Positions 25,126-33,691 of a stretch of DNA of 59,711 nucleotides are shown here, one piece after another. The stretch comes from a bacterium (lineage in GTDB: Bacteria > Actinomycetota > Acidimicrobiia > Spongiisociales > Spongiisociaceae): assembly GCA_028821265.1 (NCBI GenBank), contig JAPPGU010000061.1:1-59711 (forward strand), given 5' to 3'. Each line of letters starts with the position of its first letter. The first letter of the stretch is position 1. Below the pieces are notes generated by a model. It was not told the DNA's origin. It saw only the letters and a program-made list of their open reading frames with translations, and ran no database searches. The translations under genes and the position numbers were made by a program.

Positions 25126-27738
25126 ATGGTGTTCCCGGGGCCGGTAGAGCTGGGGCGCGGGGTGGTCGTCAACCCCGGCGACCCCGATCCGATCGAGGGG
25201 CTGCCCAGGGTGCGGGTGGATCAGGATCTGCTGGACTCGCCCGAGTTGCTGGCCGGGACGGTGGACCGGCTCCATCGGGGGTGGTCGGCCCGAGAGCGTG
25301 TGGCGGTCGAGCTGGCTGTCGACCAGGAGGAACTCCGCCGCCCGGTCATGGAGGAGCGCCCGCTGTGGCAGCTCGGGACGGACTTCACCATCCTCAGGGA
25401 GCGGCTCCACTTCCTGGTCTGGGCCAACAACTGGGACTGCCGCAGCGGCACCCCGGTGTGGTGGTGGGGTTCGAAGGCCGCCGGGCTGGGCGCCGCCGAG
25501 GGTGGTCCCGCCGACATAGTCCTCCGGAACGGCGAGCCGGCCTGGGTGGATGGAGGCCCGCGGGAGCCGCTCGACCTGCCTGTGGTGCATGCCGAGTCGG
25601 TCTCGGTGGGCCGTCTCCGTCCGGGCGGGTCGCCGGCAAGGCTCGACCCGGAACTGGATCCCGCCCAGCGGGCGGCCGTAGAGCATGGCGCCGGCCCCGC
25701 CCGCATCATCGCCACCGCCGGATCGGGTAAGACCCGGACCCTCCTGGCCCGGCTCGCCCACCTGGTCGACCACCGGGGGGTCGAGCCCGGCCTGGTGACC
25801 GCGGTCGCCTACAACAACCGGGCCGCGGCCCAGATGAGGGAGCGTCTGGCGAGGCAGGACCTCCACATCCGGACCATCCACTCCCTCGGATGGGCCATAG
25901 TAAGGGAATCCCTGCCGGACGCCCGCCTCCTCGACGAACGAGAGGTCCGGGGACGTCTCCGGGGACTTGTACCGAGCCGGCCCGTTCTCAACAAGGACGT
26001 GATCGGTCCCTACCTGGAGGCATTGTCGGACGCCCGCCTGGGACTGGCGGATCCGGCCGAGGTGGAGGAGGGCCGCGACGACATCCCCGGCTTCGCGGAG
26101 GTCTTCAGGCGCTACCGCTACCGGCTCGAACGGCACGGCCTGGTGGACTACGACGAGCAGATCTACCGAGCCATAGAGCTGTTGCTCCGGGACCCCGACC
26201 TCCGGGCTCGCTGGCAGTCCCGATGCAGGCACCTGCTGGTCGACGAGTTCCAGGACCTCACACCCGCCTACGTGTTGTTGCTCCGGGTGCTGTCATCGCC
26301 GTGCCTCAACGTGTTCGGGGTGGGGGATGACGACCAGACCATCTACGGGTATGCGGGGGCGGACCCGCGCTTCCTGGTGGACTACGACCGCCTCTTCCCC
26401 GGGGGGGCGGAGCACGCCCTGGAAGTGAACTACCGGTCGCCGGCCGCAGTGATCGGCGCCGGAAACCATCTGCTTGCCCGCAACCGGGTCCGGGTGCCGA
26501 AGGCCGTCAGCCCGGCGCCCGGCTCGCCGGACGGGACCGACCGCCTCCTGATCCTCGAGCGGCCCGATCCGGAAGTGACCGGGGAGGCGATCGACCGGGT
26601 TCGCGCCTGGTTTGCGGACGGTGTCCCTCCCGGTGAGGTGGCGGTGCTGGCCCGGGTCAATTCGGCCCTCCTCCCCGTGCTGGCCGGGTTGGACCGGGCC
26701 GGGCTGCCGTTGAACTCCAGGATCGAACCCGGACTGCTCGACCGGTCGGTCATGAGGTCGGTGCTGGCCTGGATTCGCCTGGGGCTCCGCCCGGAGGAGA
26801 TGGGGCGCCTGGACCTGCTCGAGGCGGTCCGACGCCCCTCCCGGGGTCTCAACCGCCTGGCGGACCGGCGCCTACAACTCGGTGCGTACTCGCTGGCGGA
26901 TCTCGGGGAGCTGGCCGAGGGCTTGGAGGGACGCCAGGCGGAGGCATGGCTCACGTGGGTTCATGACATCGCCGGGCTGGCCGGCAAGGCAAGGGACGGA
27001 AGGGTAGGCCCAGTGCTCCGGCGGCTGATCGATGGCATCGGTCTGGGCCGGTCGGCCCATCTACTGGATCGCAACCGGACCCGGGTGGACAAGGCCGGTC
27101 ACGCCGACGATCTGGTGGCGCTCCTCCGCGCCGCCTCTGTGTACCGCGATGTGGGAACATTCGAGGAGGACTTGCGGGCGGCGTTGGCGCGACACCGCGG
27201 TGCCGGAGAGGTCCGGGACGGTGTGACGCTCTCCACGGTCCACCGGGTCAAGGGCATGGAGTGGGACCGGGTGCTCGTATTCGGGGCCGATCGGGGCCTG
27301 ATGCCCCACGACCTGTCGGAGAACCTGGAGGAGGAGCGGCGCATCCTCTACGTGGCGATCACCCGGGCCCGCAGGCAGGCGGTGGTGTTGGCGGACGCCG
27401 GCCGTCCCTCGCGGTTTCTGGCCGAGATGCGAGGCCGGCAGCCTCGGGAGGCTCGGGTCTCGACGGCCCGGACACCGGTCGCGGCGGCGCGACCCGAAAC
27501 GCCGGTGGAGGTCGATCCCGAGTTGCTCGAAAGGCTCAAGACCTGGCGCCGCGACAGGTCCAAGGAAGACAATGTCCCGGCCTACATAGTGTTCTCGAAC
27601 CGAACCCTGGCGGGGATAGCGGTTCGTCAGCCGCGGACCGAGGAGGAGTTGCTGGCGGTGAGCGGAGTCGGTCCTACTAAATTGGAGTTGTACGGGGAGG
27701 AGGTGCTGGAAATCGTGCGGGAGAGTTCAAAGTCCTGA
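25126..27738 (+). CDS. UvrD/Rep-family superfamily 1 DNA helicase with HRDC domain
   Basis: An 870-residue ATP-dependent 3'-5' helicase. Walker A ATAGSGKT is at 196-203, preceded by a Q-motif LDPAQRAAV. Motif Ia VAYNNRAAAQM, motif II VDEFQD at 372-377, motif III GVGDDDQTIYGYAGA, motif V STVHRVKGMEWDRV and motif VI LYVAITRAR follow. The C-terminal ~80 residues (KEDNVPAYIVFSNRTL, LLAVSGVGPTKLE) are an HRDC domain, as in mycobacterial UvrD2. Residues 1-170 precede the helicase core and are unusual; they contain NNWDCRSGTPVWWW and PAWVDGGPRE and match no domain I can name. It probably functions in repair or recombination. It follows the phosphoesterase gene. Confidence 0.88.
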   Translation: MVFPGPVELGRGVVVNPGDPDPIEGLPRVRVDQDLLDSPELLAGTVDRLHRGWSARERVAVELAVDQEELRRPVMEERPLWQLGTDFTILRERLHFLVWANNWDCRSGTPVWWWGSKAAGLGAAEGGPADIVLRNGEPAWVDGGPREPLDLPVVHAESVSVGRLRPGGSPARLDPELDPAQRAAVEHGAGPARIIATAGSGKTRTLLARLAHLVDHRGVEPGLVTAVAYNNRAAAQMRERLARQDLHIRTIHSLGWAIVRESLPDARLLDEREVRGRLRGLVPSRPVLNKDVIGPYLEALSDARLGLADPAEVEEGRDDIPGFAEVFRRYRYRLERHGLVDYDEQIYRAIELLLRDPDLRARWQSRCRHLLVDEFQDLTPAYVLLLRVLSSPCLNVFGVGDDDQTIYGYAGADPRFLVDYDRLFPGGAEHALEVNYRSPAAVIGAGNHLLARNRVRVPKAVSPAPGSPDGTDRLLILERPDPEVTGEAIDRVRAWFADGVPPGEVAVLARVNSALLPVLAGLDRAGLPLNSRIEPGLLDRSVMRSVLAWIRLGLRPEEMGRLDLLEAVRRPSRGLNRLADRRLQLGAYSLADLGELAEGLEGRQAEAWLTWVHDIAGLAGKARDGRVGPVLRRLIDGIGLGRSAHLLDRNRTRVDKAGHADDLVALLRAASVYRDVGTFEEDLRAALARHRGAGEVRDGVTLSTVHRVKGMEWDRVLVFGADRGLMPHDLSENLEEERRILYVAITRARRQAVVLADAGRPSRFLAEMRGRQPREARVSTARTPVAAARPETPVEVDPELLERLKTWRRDRSKEDNVPAYIVFSNRTLAGIAVRQPRTEEELLAVSGVGPTKLELYGEEVLEIVRESSKS

Positions 27739-27821
27739 ACGCGCGACATCCCTCCGAGCGCCTATCCGGAACGAGGGGTATTCACCGCGTCCCCGGCGGG
27801 TCGGAAGGATGGGGTTAGAGA

Positions 27822-28256
27822 GTGTCCAAGTCGACTCTCCAAGCTATTGAGATAGACGCTCCGCCCGCCAAGTGTTTCGAGGTGGCGGCCGATCTGGAGG
27901 CCTATCCGGAATGGGCCGGCGAGGTGCGGCGGGTCTCGGTCCACGAGAAGGACGCCCAGGGGCGGCCCGTCAGGGCCACCCTCGTGGTGGATGCCATGAT
28001 CCGCCAGGTCGAGGTCACCTTCCGCTACACCTACGACCCGCCCCATGCGATGCGCTGGACGGCCGAGCCGGGGCGGGATGTCCTCGAACTGGACGGATCG
28101 TACGAGTTCCGCGAGCTCGGAGAGGGGACCACGGCGGTCTACATGCTGAGGGTGGTCCCCGGATTCGACATCCCCGGATTCCTGCTCAGCCAGGCCGAGA
28201 AGCAGATAGTGGGCACGGCCCTGCGGGCGCTGCGGAAGCGGGTCGAAGGCAGTTGA
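27822..28256 (+). CDS. SRPBCC (polyketide cyclase / START-like) protein
   Basis: A 144-residue helix-grip protein. It starts with the N-terminal strand LQAIEIDAPPAKCFEV, has the signature DLEAYPEWAGEV and ends in a long C-terminal helix (QIVGTALRALRKRVEG). Proteins of this type bind hydrophobic ligands; actinobacterial members of this size are mostly uncharacterised. It starts at a GTG with GAGA close upstream. A strong hairpin lies between it and the convergent hsp20 gene. Confidence 0.82.
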   Translation: MSKSTLQAIEIDAPPAKCFEVAADLEAYPEWAGEVRRVSVHEKDAQGRPVRATLVVDAMIRQVEVTFRYTYDPPHAMRWTAEPGRDVLELDGSYEFRELGEGTTAVYMLRVVPGFDIPGFLLSQAEKQIVGTALRALRKRVEGS

Positions 28257-28325
28257 CCGCTGCGCCTCGGTCCGGTGATCGACGCCATCACCACCCGGAG
28301 GCTTCCGTCTAGACCCCTCGACGCG

Positions 28326-28359
28326 CCCGTTCCGGCGTGGGAGGGTACGCCGGAACGGG
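28326..28359. terminator. Strong hairpin between convergent genes, bidirectional terminator
   Basis: CCCGTTCCGGCGT (28326-28338) pairs perfectly with ACGCCGGAACGGG (28347-28359): 13 bp with an 8-base loop. The right arm merges into a run of ten G (28357-28366). No T tract flanks either side. Position between the SRPBCC gene and hsp20 supports termination on both strands. Confidence 0.65.
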
Positions 28360-28402
28360 GGGGGGGAGGCTCTGGTCTGGTCTCAGGTGGCGGGCGGCGA
28401 GC

Positions 28403-28846
28403 TCAGGCAGCCTCGATCTCGATGGTCCTGGGCAGGACGTCCGGTTGCTTCCGGACCACTACCTCCAGGATGCCGTTGGAGAGCCGGGCGGTCACCTGGT
28501 CGCTGTCGACGTTGTCAGCCAGCGTGACGGAGCGGGAGAACCCGCCGTCCGCCAACTCTCGGTGGCGGTAGGTGGCGCCCTCCGCCAACTCGAGGGAACG
28601 GGAGCCCTTGACGGTCAACACGTTGTCCTCCACCGTGACCTCGAGGTCGGCGAGCTCGAATCCAGGGATCTCGAAGCGGGTCGTGATCTCGGCGCCGGAC
28701 TCGATGATGTCGACTCGGGGCACCAGGGTCGGCGCTCCCAGCCGATCGCGGGTGCCCAGGAGATGGGTCCCGGCGAGGGGGAGGCCCTCGAACAACGAGT
28801 CGATGTCCGGGACGAACTTGAAGGGTCGGGTGCGTACCAGCTGCAT
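28403..28846 (-). CDS. Hsp20/alpha-crystallin small heat shock protein
   Basis: A 147-residue chaperone that holds unfolding proteins. The alpha-crystallin domain spans about residues 45-140 with IPGFELADLEVTVEDNVLTV and ADNVDSDQVTARLSNGILEV, and RTIEIE near the end is the IxI-like tail. I start at the ATG at 28846, which has AGAGGAAG about ten bases upstream; an ATG 13 codons upstream lacks this. No CIRCE or HAIR operator was seen upstream, so its heat control is unclear. Confidence 0.9.
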   Translation of the reverse strand: MQLVRTRPFKFVPDIDSLFEGLPLAGTHLLGTRDRLGAPTLVPRVDIIESGAEITTRFEIPGFELADLEVTVEDNVLTVKGSRSLELAEGATYRHRELADGGFSRSVTLADNVDSDQVTARLSNGILEVVVRKQPDVLPRTIEIEAA

Positions 28847-29068
28847 ATGCGTGCTCTTCCTCTGATCGGGGTGGGTTCGGCTCATCGGCCGGCCACCGTT
28901 CGTTGCTAGTCATATAATCTAACACAGATACGCTGAGGTTTCTTCCCGGAAAAGCCTAACTTTTTTCGGACTCCTATGGGAGGGATGACATGCCGCCGAA
29001 ACTGGGCGGGATATGCTGGCGCCCGTAACCTGTAGGGGTGGCCCGAGACCGACACGCCGCCGGGGCTG
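28847..29068. other. Intergenic region between divergent hsp20 and the ROK kinase
   Basis: About 220 bases, A/T-rich around 28911-28975 compared with the neighbours. TATAAT at 28913-28918 reads on the plus strand but has no -35 at the right distance. A perfect promoter pair, CIRCE (TTAGCACTC) or HAIR site was looked for and not found. Confidence 0.4.
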
Positions 29069-30007
29069 ATGAACGACCCTGACCTGACCCTGGGTATTGA
29101 TCTGGGTGGAACGAAGATGGCGTTCGCCCATGTGGACGCGCGCGGCGAGATAGTGGAGCATCTGGCGATGCCCCGACCCGCCACGGCCGCCGAGATGGAG
29201 ACGGTGCCGGTCGAGGTGGCGCACTCGCTACTCGACTCCCGCGTCGGCGCAATCGGGATCGGCGCCGCCGGCCTGGTGGACGCCGAAGCGGGCGTCCTGA
29301 TCTGGGGTCCCAACGTCGAAGGCCGCCAGATTCGCTTCCGTGAGATCTTCGAGGCCGAGTTGGGCCTTCCCACCGTGGTGGACAACGACACCAACGTCTC
29401 CGGTCTGGCCGAGGCCCGCGTGGGTGCCGGCCGCGGCTACCGGCACGTCTGCATGATCACCTTGGGGACCGGCATCGGCGGTGCCTGGGTCATCGACGGC
29501 CGTCCCTATCGCGGGCGCGGGTTCGCCGGAGAAGTGGGGCACATCCCCGTGGATGTCGGAGGGCCTCGCTGCACATGCGGTCAGAGAGGCTGCTGGGAGA
29601 CCTTCGCCTCGGGTCGCCGGCTCGATCAGATGGCACGGGACGTGGCTGCGGCGCGTCCGGGAGGGCTGGTCGCGAAGTTGGCCCGCGGGGAGTTACCGGA
29701 GGGAGGGCACCTGACCCGGGCCGCCATGGAAGGCGATCCTGACGCGACCGGAGCGCTTCAGGAGGTGGCCTTGTGGTTGGGTGTCGGTATCGCCGGGCTG
29801 GTGGCGGCCATGGATCCTGAGATCGTGGTGGTCGGCGGGGGCGTCTCGCAGGTCGGGGATCTGTTCCTGGATGCCGCGCGGGAGTCGTTCCGGGATGCGC
29901 TGGAGGGATCCGACCACCGGGATCCGACGCCGATAGTATGCGCTGCCCTCAAGGAAGACGCCGGCGTCATCGGCGCCGGACTCCACGCCCGGGAGAGCCT
30001 GCTGTGA
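29069..30007 (+). CDS. ROK-family sugar kinase, probable glucokinase
   Basis: A 312-residue cytoplasmic kinase. The ATP phosphate loop is GIDLGGTKMAFA (about residues 9-20), the catalytic Asp is in VVDNDTNVSG (Asp106), and the zinc-binding ROK signature is GHIPVD with CTCGQRGCWE (His158, Cys168, Cys170, Cys175). Such enzymes in actinobacteria usually phosphorylate glucose; N-acetylmannosamine or other sugars are possible. There is no DNA-binding domain, so it is not a ROK repressor. It overlaps the DUF1232 gene by four bases. Confidence 0.88.
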   Translation: MNDPDLTLGIDLGGTKMAFAHVDARGEIVEHLAMPRPATAAEMETVPVEVAHSLLDSRVGAIGIGAAGLVDAEAGVLIWGPNVEGRQIRFREIFEAELGLPTVVDNDTNVSGLAEARVGAGRGYRHVCMITLGTGIGGAWVIDGRPYRGRGFAGEVGHIPVDVGGPRCTCGQRGCWETFASGRRLDQMARDVAAARPGGLVAKLARGELPEGGHLTRAAMEGDPDATGALQEVALWLGVGIAGLVAAMDPEIVVVGGGVSQVGDLFLDAARESFRDALEGSDHRDPTPIVCAALKEDAGVIGAGLHARESLL

Positions 30008-30414
30008 TACGTGACTGGTTGGAAGCAAGGTTGGCGGATGAGCGCACGCGAGCGCTCATCCGGGAGGCCGTCATGCTGGTGCCCAACGTGGGCAAGCTGG
30101 TGGCCCGCCTGGCCGGGGATCCCCGCGTGCCGGCCCGCGCCAAGATCTTTGCCGGGATCGCCACGGCCTACGCCCTCTCGCCGATCGACGTGGTGCCCGA
30201 CTTCATTCCCGTGCTTGGCAAGACCGACGACATCCTGCTGATGGCGCTGGCATTGCGCCACGTCATCGAGGAGGTGGGTGTGGCGGTGGTAAGGGAACAC
30301 TGGGACGGCCCCGACCAGGCACTCACCGTGATGATCGACCTGATCAGCGCTGTCGCCGACACCGTTCCGAGGCCGATACGCATGGCCCTCAACCGTTACC
30401 TCCGCGCCGGTTGA
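30004..30414 (+). CDS. DUF1232 (YkvA-like) membrane-associated protein
   Basis: A 136-residue protein from a GTG that overlaps the kinase stop as GTGA. The DUF1232 core is KIFAGIATAYALSPIDVVPD followed by FIPVLGKTDDILLMALALR, probably two membrane helices with a conserved acidic turn. An N-terminal amphipathic region has many Arg and Glu. Function of the family is unknown. A longer upstream frame is a shadow of the kinase gene. Confidence 0.8.
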   Translation: MIRDWLEARLADERTRALIREAVMLVPNVGKLVARLAGDPRVPARAKIFAGIATAYALSPIDVVPDFIPVLGKTDDILLMALALRHVIEEVGVAVVREHWDGPDQALTVMIDLISAVADTVPRPIRMALNRYLRAG

Positions 30415-30475
30415 ACCGAGCGGCCGGGCGCCGGCGCGGTAACCGTGTAGCGGGACGTCAGGTCGAAGATCAACA

Positions 30476-31408
30476 GTGAGGTACGCGGTTCTGTTTCCGG
30501 GCCAGGGAAGCCAGCGGGTGGGCATGGGCGCCGATCTCTTCGGCGCCCGGCCTGACCGGCTGGTCGACGTGTCGGACCGGGTGCTCGGATGGTCTCTCCG
30601 GGACGTGTGCCTGGACGGGCCGGAGGAGAGGCTGACCGCTACCGAACACGCCCAACCGGCCCTCTACGCCCTGGCGTACCAGCTCTGGACGGAACTCAGC
30701 GAACGGGTGGGTGGCCCACCGGCGGCGGCGGCCGGGCACTCGCTCGGGGAGTACACGGCGCTGGCGGCGGCCGGAGCCTTCTCGTTCGAGACCGGGCTCG
30801 GGCTGGTGGACCGGAGAGCCCGCGCCATGGCTGATGCGGTGGCAAGGGTGGACTCCGGAATGGCCGCCCTCCTCGGGGTTTCCGATGAGGTAGCCCACCA
30901 GGTCGCGGCGGACCGGAGGCTCGAGGGTGGCAAGCTCTGGGTGGCCAATCTCAATGCTCCGGGCCAGGTCGTGGCCGCCGGAGCGCTCGAGGACATCGGA
31001 TGGCTGGTCCGCAACGCCCGCGATCTGGGCATCCGGCGGGCGATCCGACTTGACGTAGCGGGCGCCTTCCATACCCCGCTCATGGAACCGGCCGGGTCGA
31101 GGCTGGCCACCGCGCTGGCCGGGGTCGGGATCCGCCCCCTCGCCTTCCCCGTGTGGGCCAACGTGACCGCCCGACCGATGCCGGAGGGTGATGTCAGGGA
31201 GATGCTGAGCCGCCAGATCACCGCTCCGGTCCGGTTCGGCGAGACCCTGCGGGGTATGGCGGAAGCCGGGGTCGAAGCCTTCGTCCACGTCGGCCCCGGG
31301 GACGTTACGGCCGGCCTGGCCAGGCGGGCGGTCCGCGGGTGCCGGGTGCTGGTCGCCTCGTCGATCGCGGAGGTCGAGGAGGTTGCCGACCGCCTCGGCC
31401 GGTCATGA
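30476..31408 (+). CDS. fabD: Malonyl-CoA:ACP transacylase
   Basis: A 310-residue enzyme that loads malonyl groups onto ACP. The N-terminal FPGQGSQRVGMG, the nucleophile Ser89 in AGHSLGEYTALAAAG and the catalytic His199 in GAFHTPLM are all present. It starts at a GTG at 30476. It opens the fab cluster and is followed by fabH after about 160 bases in which no promoter is evident. Confidence 0.94.
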   Translation: MRYAVLFPGQGSQRVGMGADLFGARPDRLVDVSDRVLGWSLRDVCLDGPEERLTATEHAQPALYALAYQLWTELSERVGGPPAAAAGHSLGEYTALAAAGAFSFETGLGLVDRRARAMADAVARVDSGMAALLGVSDEVAHQVAADRRLEGGKLWVANLNAPGQVVAAGALEDIGWLVRNARDLGIRRAIRLDVAGAFHTPLMEPAGSRLATALAGVGIRPLAFPVWANVTARPMPEGDVREMLSRQITAPVRFGETLRGMAEAGVEAFVHVGPGDVTAGLARRAVRGCRVLVASSIAEVEEVADRLGRS

Positions 31409-31571
31409 CCTGTCACCGCCTTCCGCGGCCCCTCCACTCCCGTCCGCCCCGGCCCACTAGAGTTGCCTGCGCGAGGCTCCGCCGACCTGCCCATCCGTCC
31501 GAACAAGGGGTTCCCCTGTCGTATCGATGCCTGCCGGCGAACCGGGCCGAACGCCACGAAGAAAGGGACGG

Positions 31572-32648
31572 ATGAGGTACGCCGAGATCACCGGTTGGGG
31601 CAAGGCCCTTCCTCCGACCGTCCTCAGCAATGCCGACCTCGAGCAACTGGTCGACACCAGCGACGAGTGGATCACCTCTCGTAGCGGTATCAAGGAGCGG
31701 CGTATCTCCCACGTAGCCGCCAGCGACATGGCCGAGTTGGCCGCCCGCCGCGCCATAGCGGCGGCCGGCGTCGAGATGGAACAGATCGATCTCGTCATCA
31801 ATGCCACCTGCACCCCCGAGTCGATCATTCCCGCCTCCGCCTCCTACGTGCAGGCCAAGCTGGGAGCGGTCAATGCCGGCGCCATGGACCTCAACGCCAA
31901 CTGTTCGGGGTTCGTCTACTCCTACGTGACCGCCGATTCCCTGGTCCGGACCGGGGTCGTCGACACGGTGGTGCTGGTCGGTGTGGAGCGGCTCAGTTGG
32001 GTCCTCGACTACACGGACCGCGCCACCTGCATCCTCTTCGGGGACGGGGCGGGAGCGGTCGTCCTCCAACCGACCGATACCGAGGCCGGGGTGTTCGGCT
32101 CCGAGCTGGGGGTTGACGGGAACATGGCCGATCTACTGGCCGTACATGGGGACGGCACCGTCCAGCCCGGCTCGTCGCTCGTACCTCCCAGGATCGTGAT
32201 GCAGGGATCGGACGTGTTCCGGCGGGCCGTGACCGCCATGGCGGATGCTTCGGAGGCGGTGGTACACGAGGCCGGATGGGATCTCGACGACATCGACCTC
32301 CTCATTCCCCATCAGGCGAACCAGCGGATCATCGACGCCACGTCGCGGCGGCTCAGGCTGGATCCCGCCCGGGTCTTCCTCAACATCCATGCCTACGGGA
32401 ACACCAGCGCCGCCACCATCCCGATCGCGCTGACCGAGGCCATCGAGGTGAGGCGGGTTCCTCCCCGAGCCAACCTGGTGTTCGCGGCCTTCGGCGGGGG
32501 TCTCACGTGGGCGGCCGCCGCGGTGCGGTTCGGCGAGCGAGTCACGCCTGTCGGAGAAGTCGATGACGAGCTTCCCGGCACCGATGAGTCGGTGTGGGAT
32601 CTGCTGGCGGCCAACTTCAAGTCCTTCGGGAGGCTCGAGCTCGAATGA
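31572..32648 (+). CDS. fabH: Beta-ketoacyl-ACP synthase III
   Basis: A 358-residue thiolase-fold enzyme that condenses acyl-CoA with malonyl-ACP to start each fatty acid. The Cys-His-Asn triad is Cys111 ([10 protein letters not shown]), His247 (IPHQANQRI) and Asn277 (HAYGNTSAA). A conserved [12 protein letters not shown] is near residue 33. I chose the ATG at 31572, with AAAGGGA just upstream, over an ATG 15 codons earlier. A C-terminal tail of ~30 acidic residues extends past the usual end after AAAAVRFGE and is partly encoded over the fabG start. Its ATGA overlap couples it to fabG. Confidence 0.93.
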   Translation: MRYAEITGWGKALPPTVLSNADLEQLVDTSDEWITSRSGIKERRISHVAASDMAELAARRAIAAAGVEMEQIDLVINATCTPESIIPASASYVQAKLGAVNAGAMDLNANCSGFVYSYVTADSLVRTGVVDTVVLVGVERLSWVLDYTDRATCILFGDGAGAVVLQPTDTEAGVFGSELGVDGNMADLLAVHGDGTVQPGSSLVPPRIVMQGSDVFRRAVTAMADASEAVVHEAGWDLDDIDLLIPHQANQRIIDATSRRLRLDPARVFLNIHAYGNTSAATIPIALTEAIEVRRVPPRANLVFAAFGGGLTWAAAAVRFGERVTPVGEVDDELPGTDESVWDLLAANFKSFGRLELE

Positions 32649-33379
32649 GCAAGGTGGCCCTGGTGACCGGTGGTTCCCGAGGGATCGGGCGCGCCATCTC
32701 CGTGGCCCTGGCCGGCCGGGGTTATTCGGTGGCGGTGAACTACCGGAGCCGGTCCGGAGCGGCGGACGAGGTGGTGGACTGCATCGGAGCATCCGGTGGC
32801 TCGGCGGCCGCGTTCGGGGCGGATGTGAGCCGAGCGGACGACGTGGCCAGGCTCTTCTCGGAGGTGGAGGATAAGTTCGGTCGTCCGGCCATCCTGATCA
32901 ACAACGCCGGTACCACGGACGACAGCCTGCTGCTTCGCATGGAGGAGGCGGCCTGGGATCGCCTTCTCGAGACAAACCTGAAGTCTGTTTACCTGTGCAG
33001 CAAGGCGGTGCTGAGGGGGATGCTGAGGCAAAAGTGGGGAAGGATAGTGTCGATCGCCTCCGTGGCGGGCCTGACCGGCAATCCGGGCCAGACCAACTAT
33101 GCCGCCTCCAAGGCGGGCGTGATCGCCTTTTCCAAGTCTCTCGCCAAGGAGGTGGGTTCCAGAGGGGTTACGGTCAACGCGGTCGCACCCGGCTTCGTCA
33201 TAACCGACCTGACCTCTGGTATGCCGGAATCCTTCCTGGAGCAGGTACGCTCTACGACCAGCCTCCGCCGGATCGGCCGGCCCGAGGAGATAGCCTCGGC
33301 CGTGGCGTTTCTGGTCTCGGATGGTGCTTCGTACATAACCGGCCAGGTGTTGGTCGTCGACGGCGGGCTTGCCCTCTGA
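32645..33379 (+). CDS. fabG: 3-oxoacyl-ACP reductase
   Basis: A 244-residue short-chain dehydrogenase that reduces 3-oxoacyl-ACP with NADPH. The cofactor motif is TGGSRGIG near residue 8, followed by LINNAG, the catalytic Ser139 in IASVAG and Tyr152-Lys156 in NYAASKAG. The C-terminal [13 protein letters not shown] is typical of FabG. Its ATG overlaps the fabH stop. Within the fab cluster, FabG is more likely than a generic SDR. Confidence 0.93.
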   Translation: MSKVALVTGGSRGIGRAISVALAGRGYSVAVNYRSRSGAADEVVDCIGASGGSAAAFGADVSRADDVARLFSEVEDKFGRPAILINNAGTTDDSLLLRMEEAAWDRLLETNLKSVYLCSKAVLRGMLRQKWGRIVSIASVAGLTGNPGQTNYAASKAGVIAFSKSLAKEVGSRGVTVNAVAPGFVITDLTSGMPESFLEQVRSTTSLRRIGRPEEIASAVAFLVSDGASYITGQVLVVDGGLAL

Positions 33380-33422
33380 GTCGGGACTCTCGGAACACAA
33401 TCACATCAAGGAGACAAGCAAC

Positions 33423-33668
33423 ATGGATCGCTCGCAAGTTCAGGCCAAGATGCGGGATCTGCTCGTTGACGAGTTAGGCCTCGATGCCGACAAGATCACG
33501 GACGCGGCGACTTTCGAGGAGGACCTCGAGGTGGATTCGCTCGGAGTGGTCGAGCTATTGATGGCCCTCGAGGATGAGTTCGGTGTCAAGATCCCCGACG
33601 AGGAGGCCGAGAACATAACGGCGGTGGGCGAGGCGGTCGACCTGGTGGTCGCCAAGCTCTCCTCCTGA
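33423..33668 (+). CDS. acpP: Acyl carrier protein
   Basis: An 81-residue acidic four-helix protein. Ser39 in EVDSLGVVEL is the 4'-phosphopantetheine site. AAGGAG lies about ten bases upstream of the ATG. It carries the growing acyl chain between FabD, FabH, FabG and FabF, whose genes surround it. Confidence 0.96.
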   Translation: MDRSQVQAKMRDLLVDELGLDADKITDAATFEEDLEVDSLGVVELLMALEDEFGVKIPDEEAENITAVGEAVDLVVAKLSS

Positions 33669-33691
33669 GAGGGCGCCTCGGGGGTCGGACC

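Noticed and set aside
24388..26232. A 614-codon minus-strand frame over the phosphoesterase and helicase genes
   Set aside because: Shadow of two real genes with no ribosome binding site or domain.
28326..28366. CRISPR-like or phage attachment repeat
   Set aside because: Single inverted repeat only; no direct repeats with spacers and no integrase gene in the window.
28847..29068. CIRCE or HAIR heat-shock operator upstream of hsp20
   Set aside because: No TTAGCACTC/GAGTGCTAA or CTTGAG/CTCAAG inverted repeat is present.
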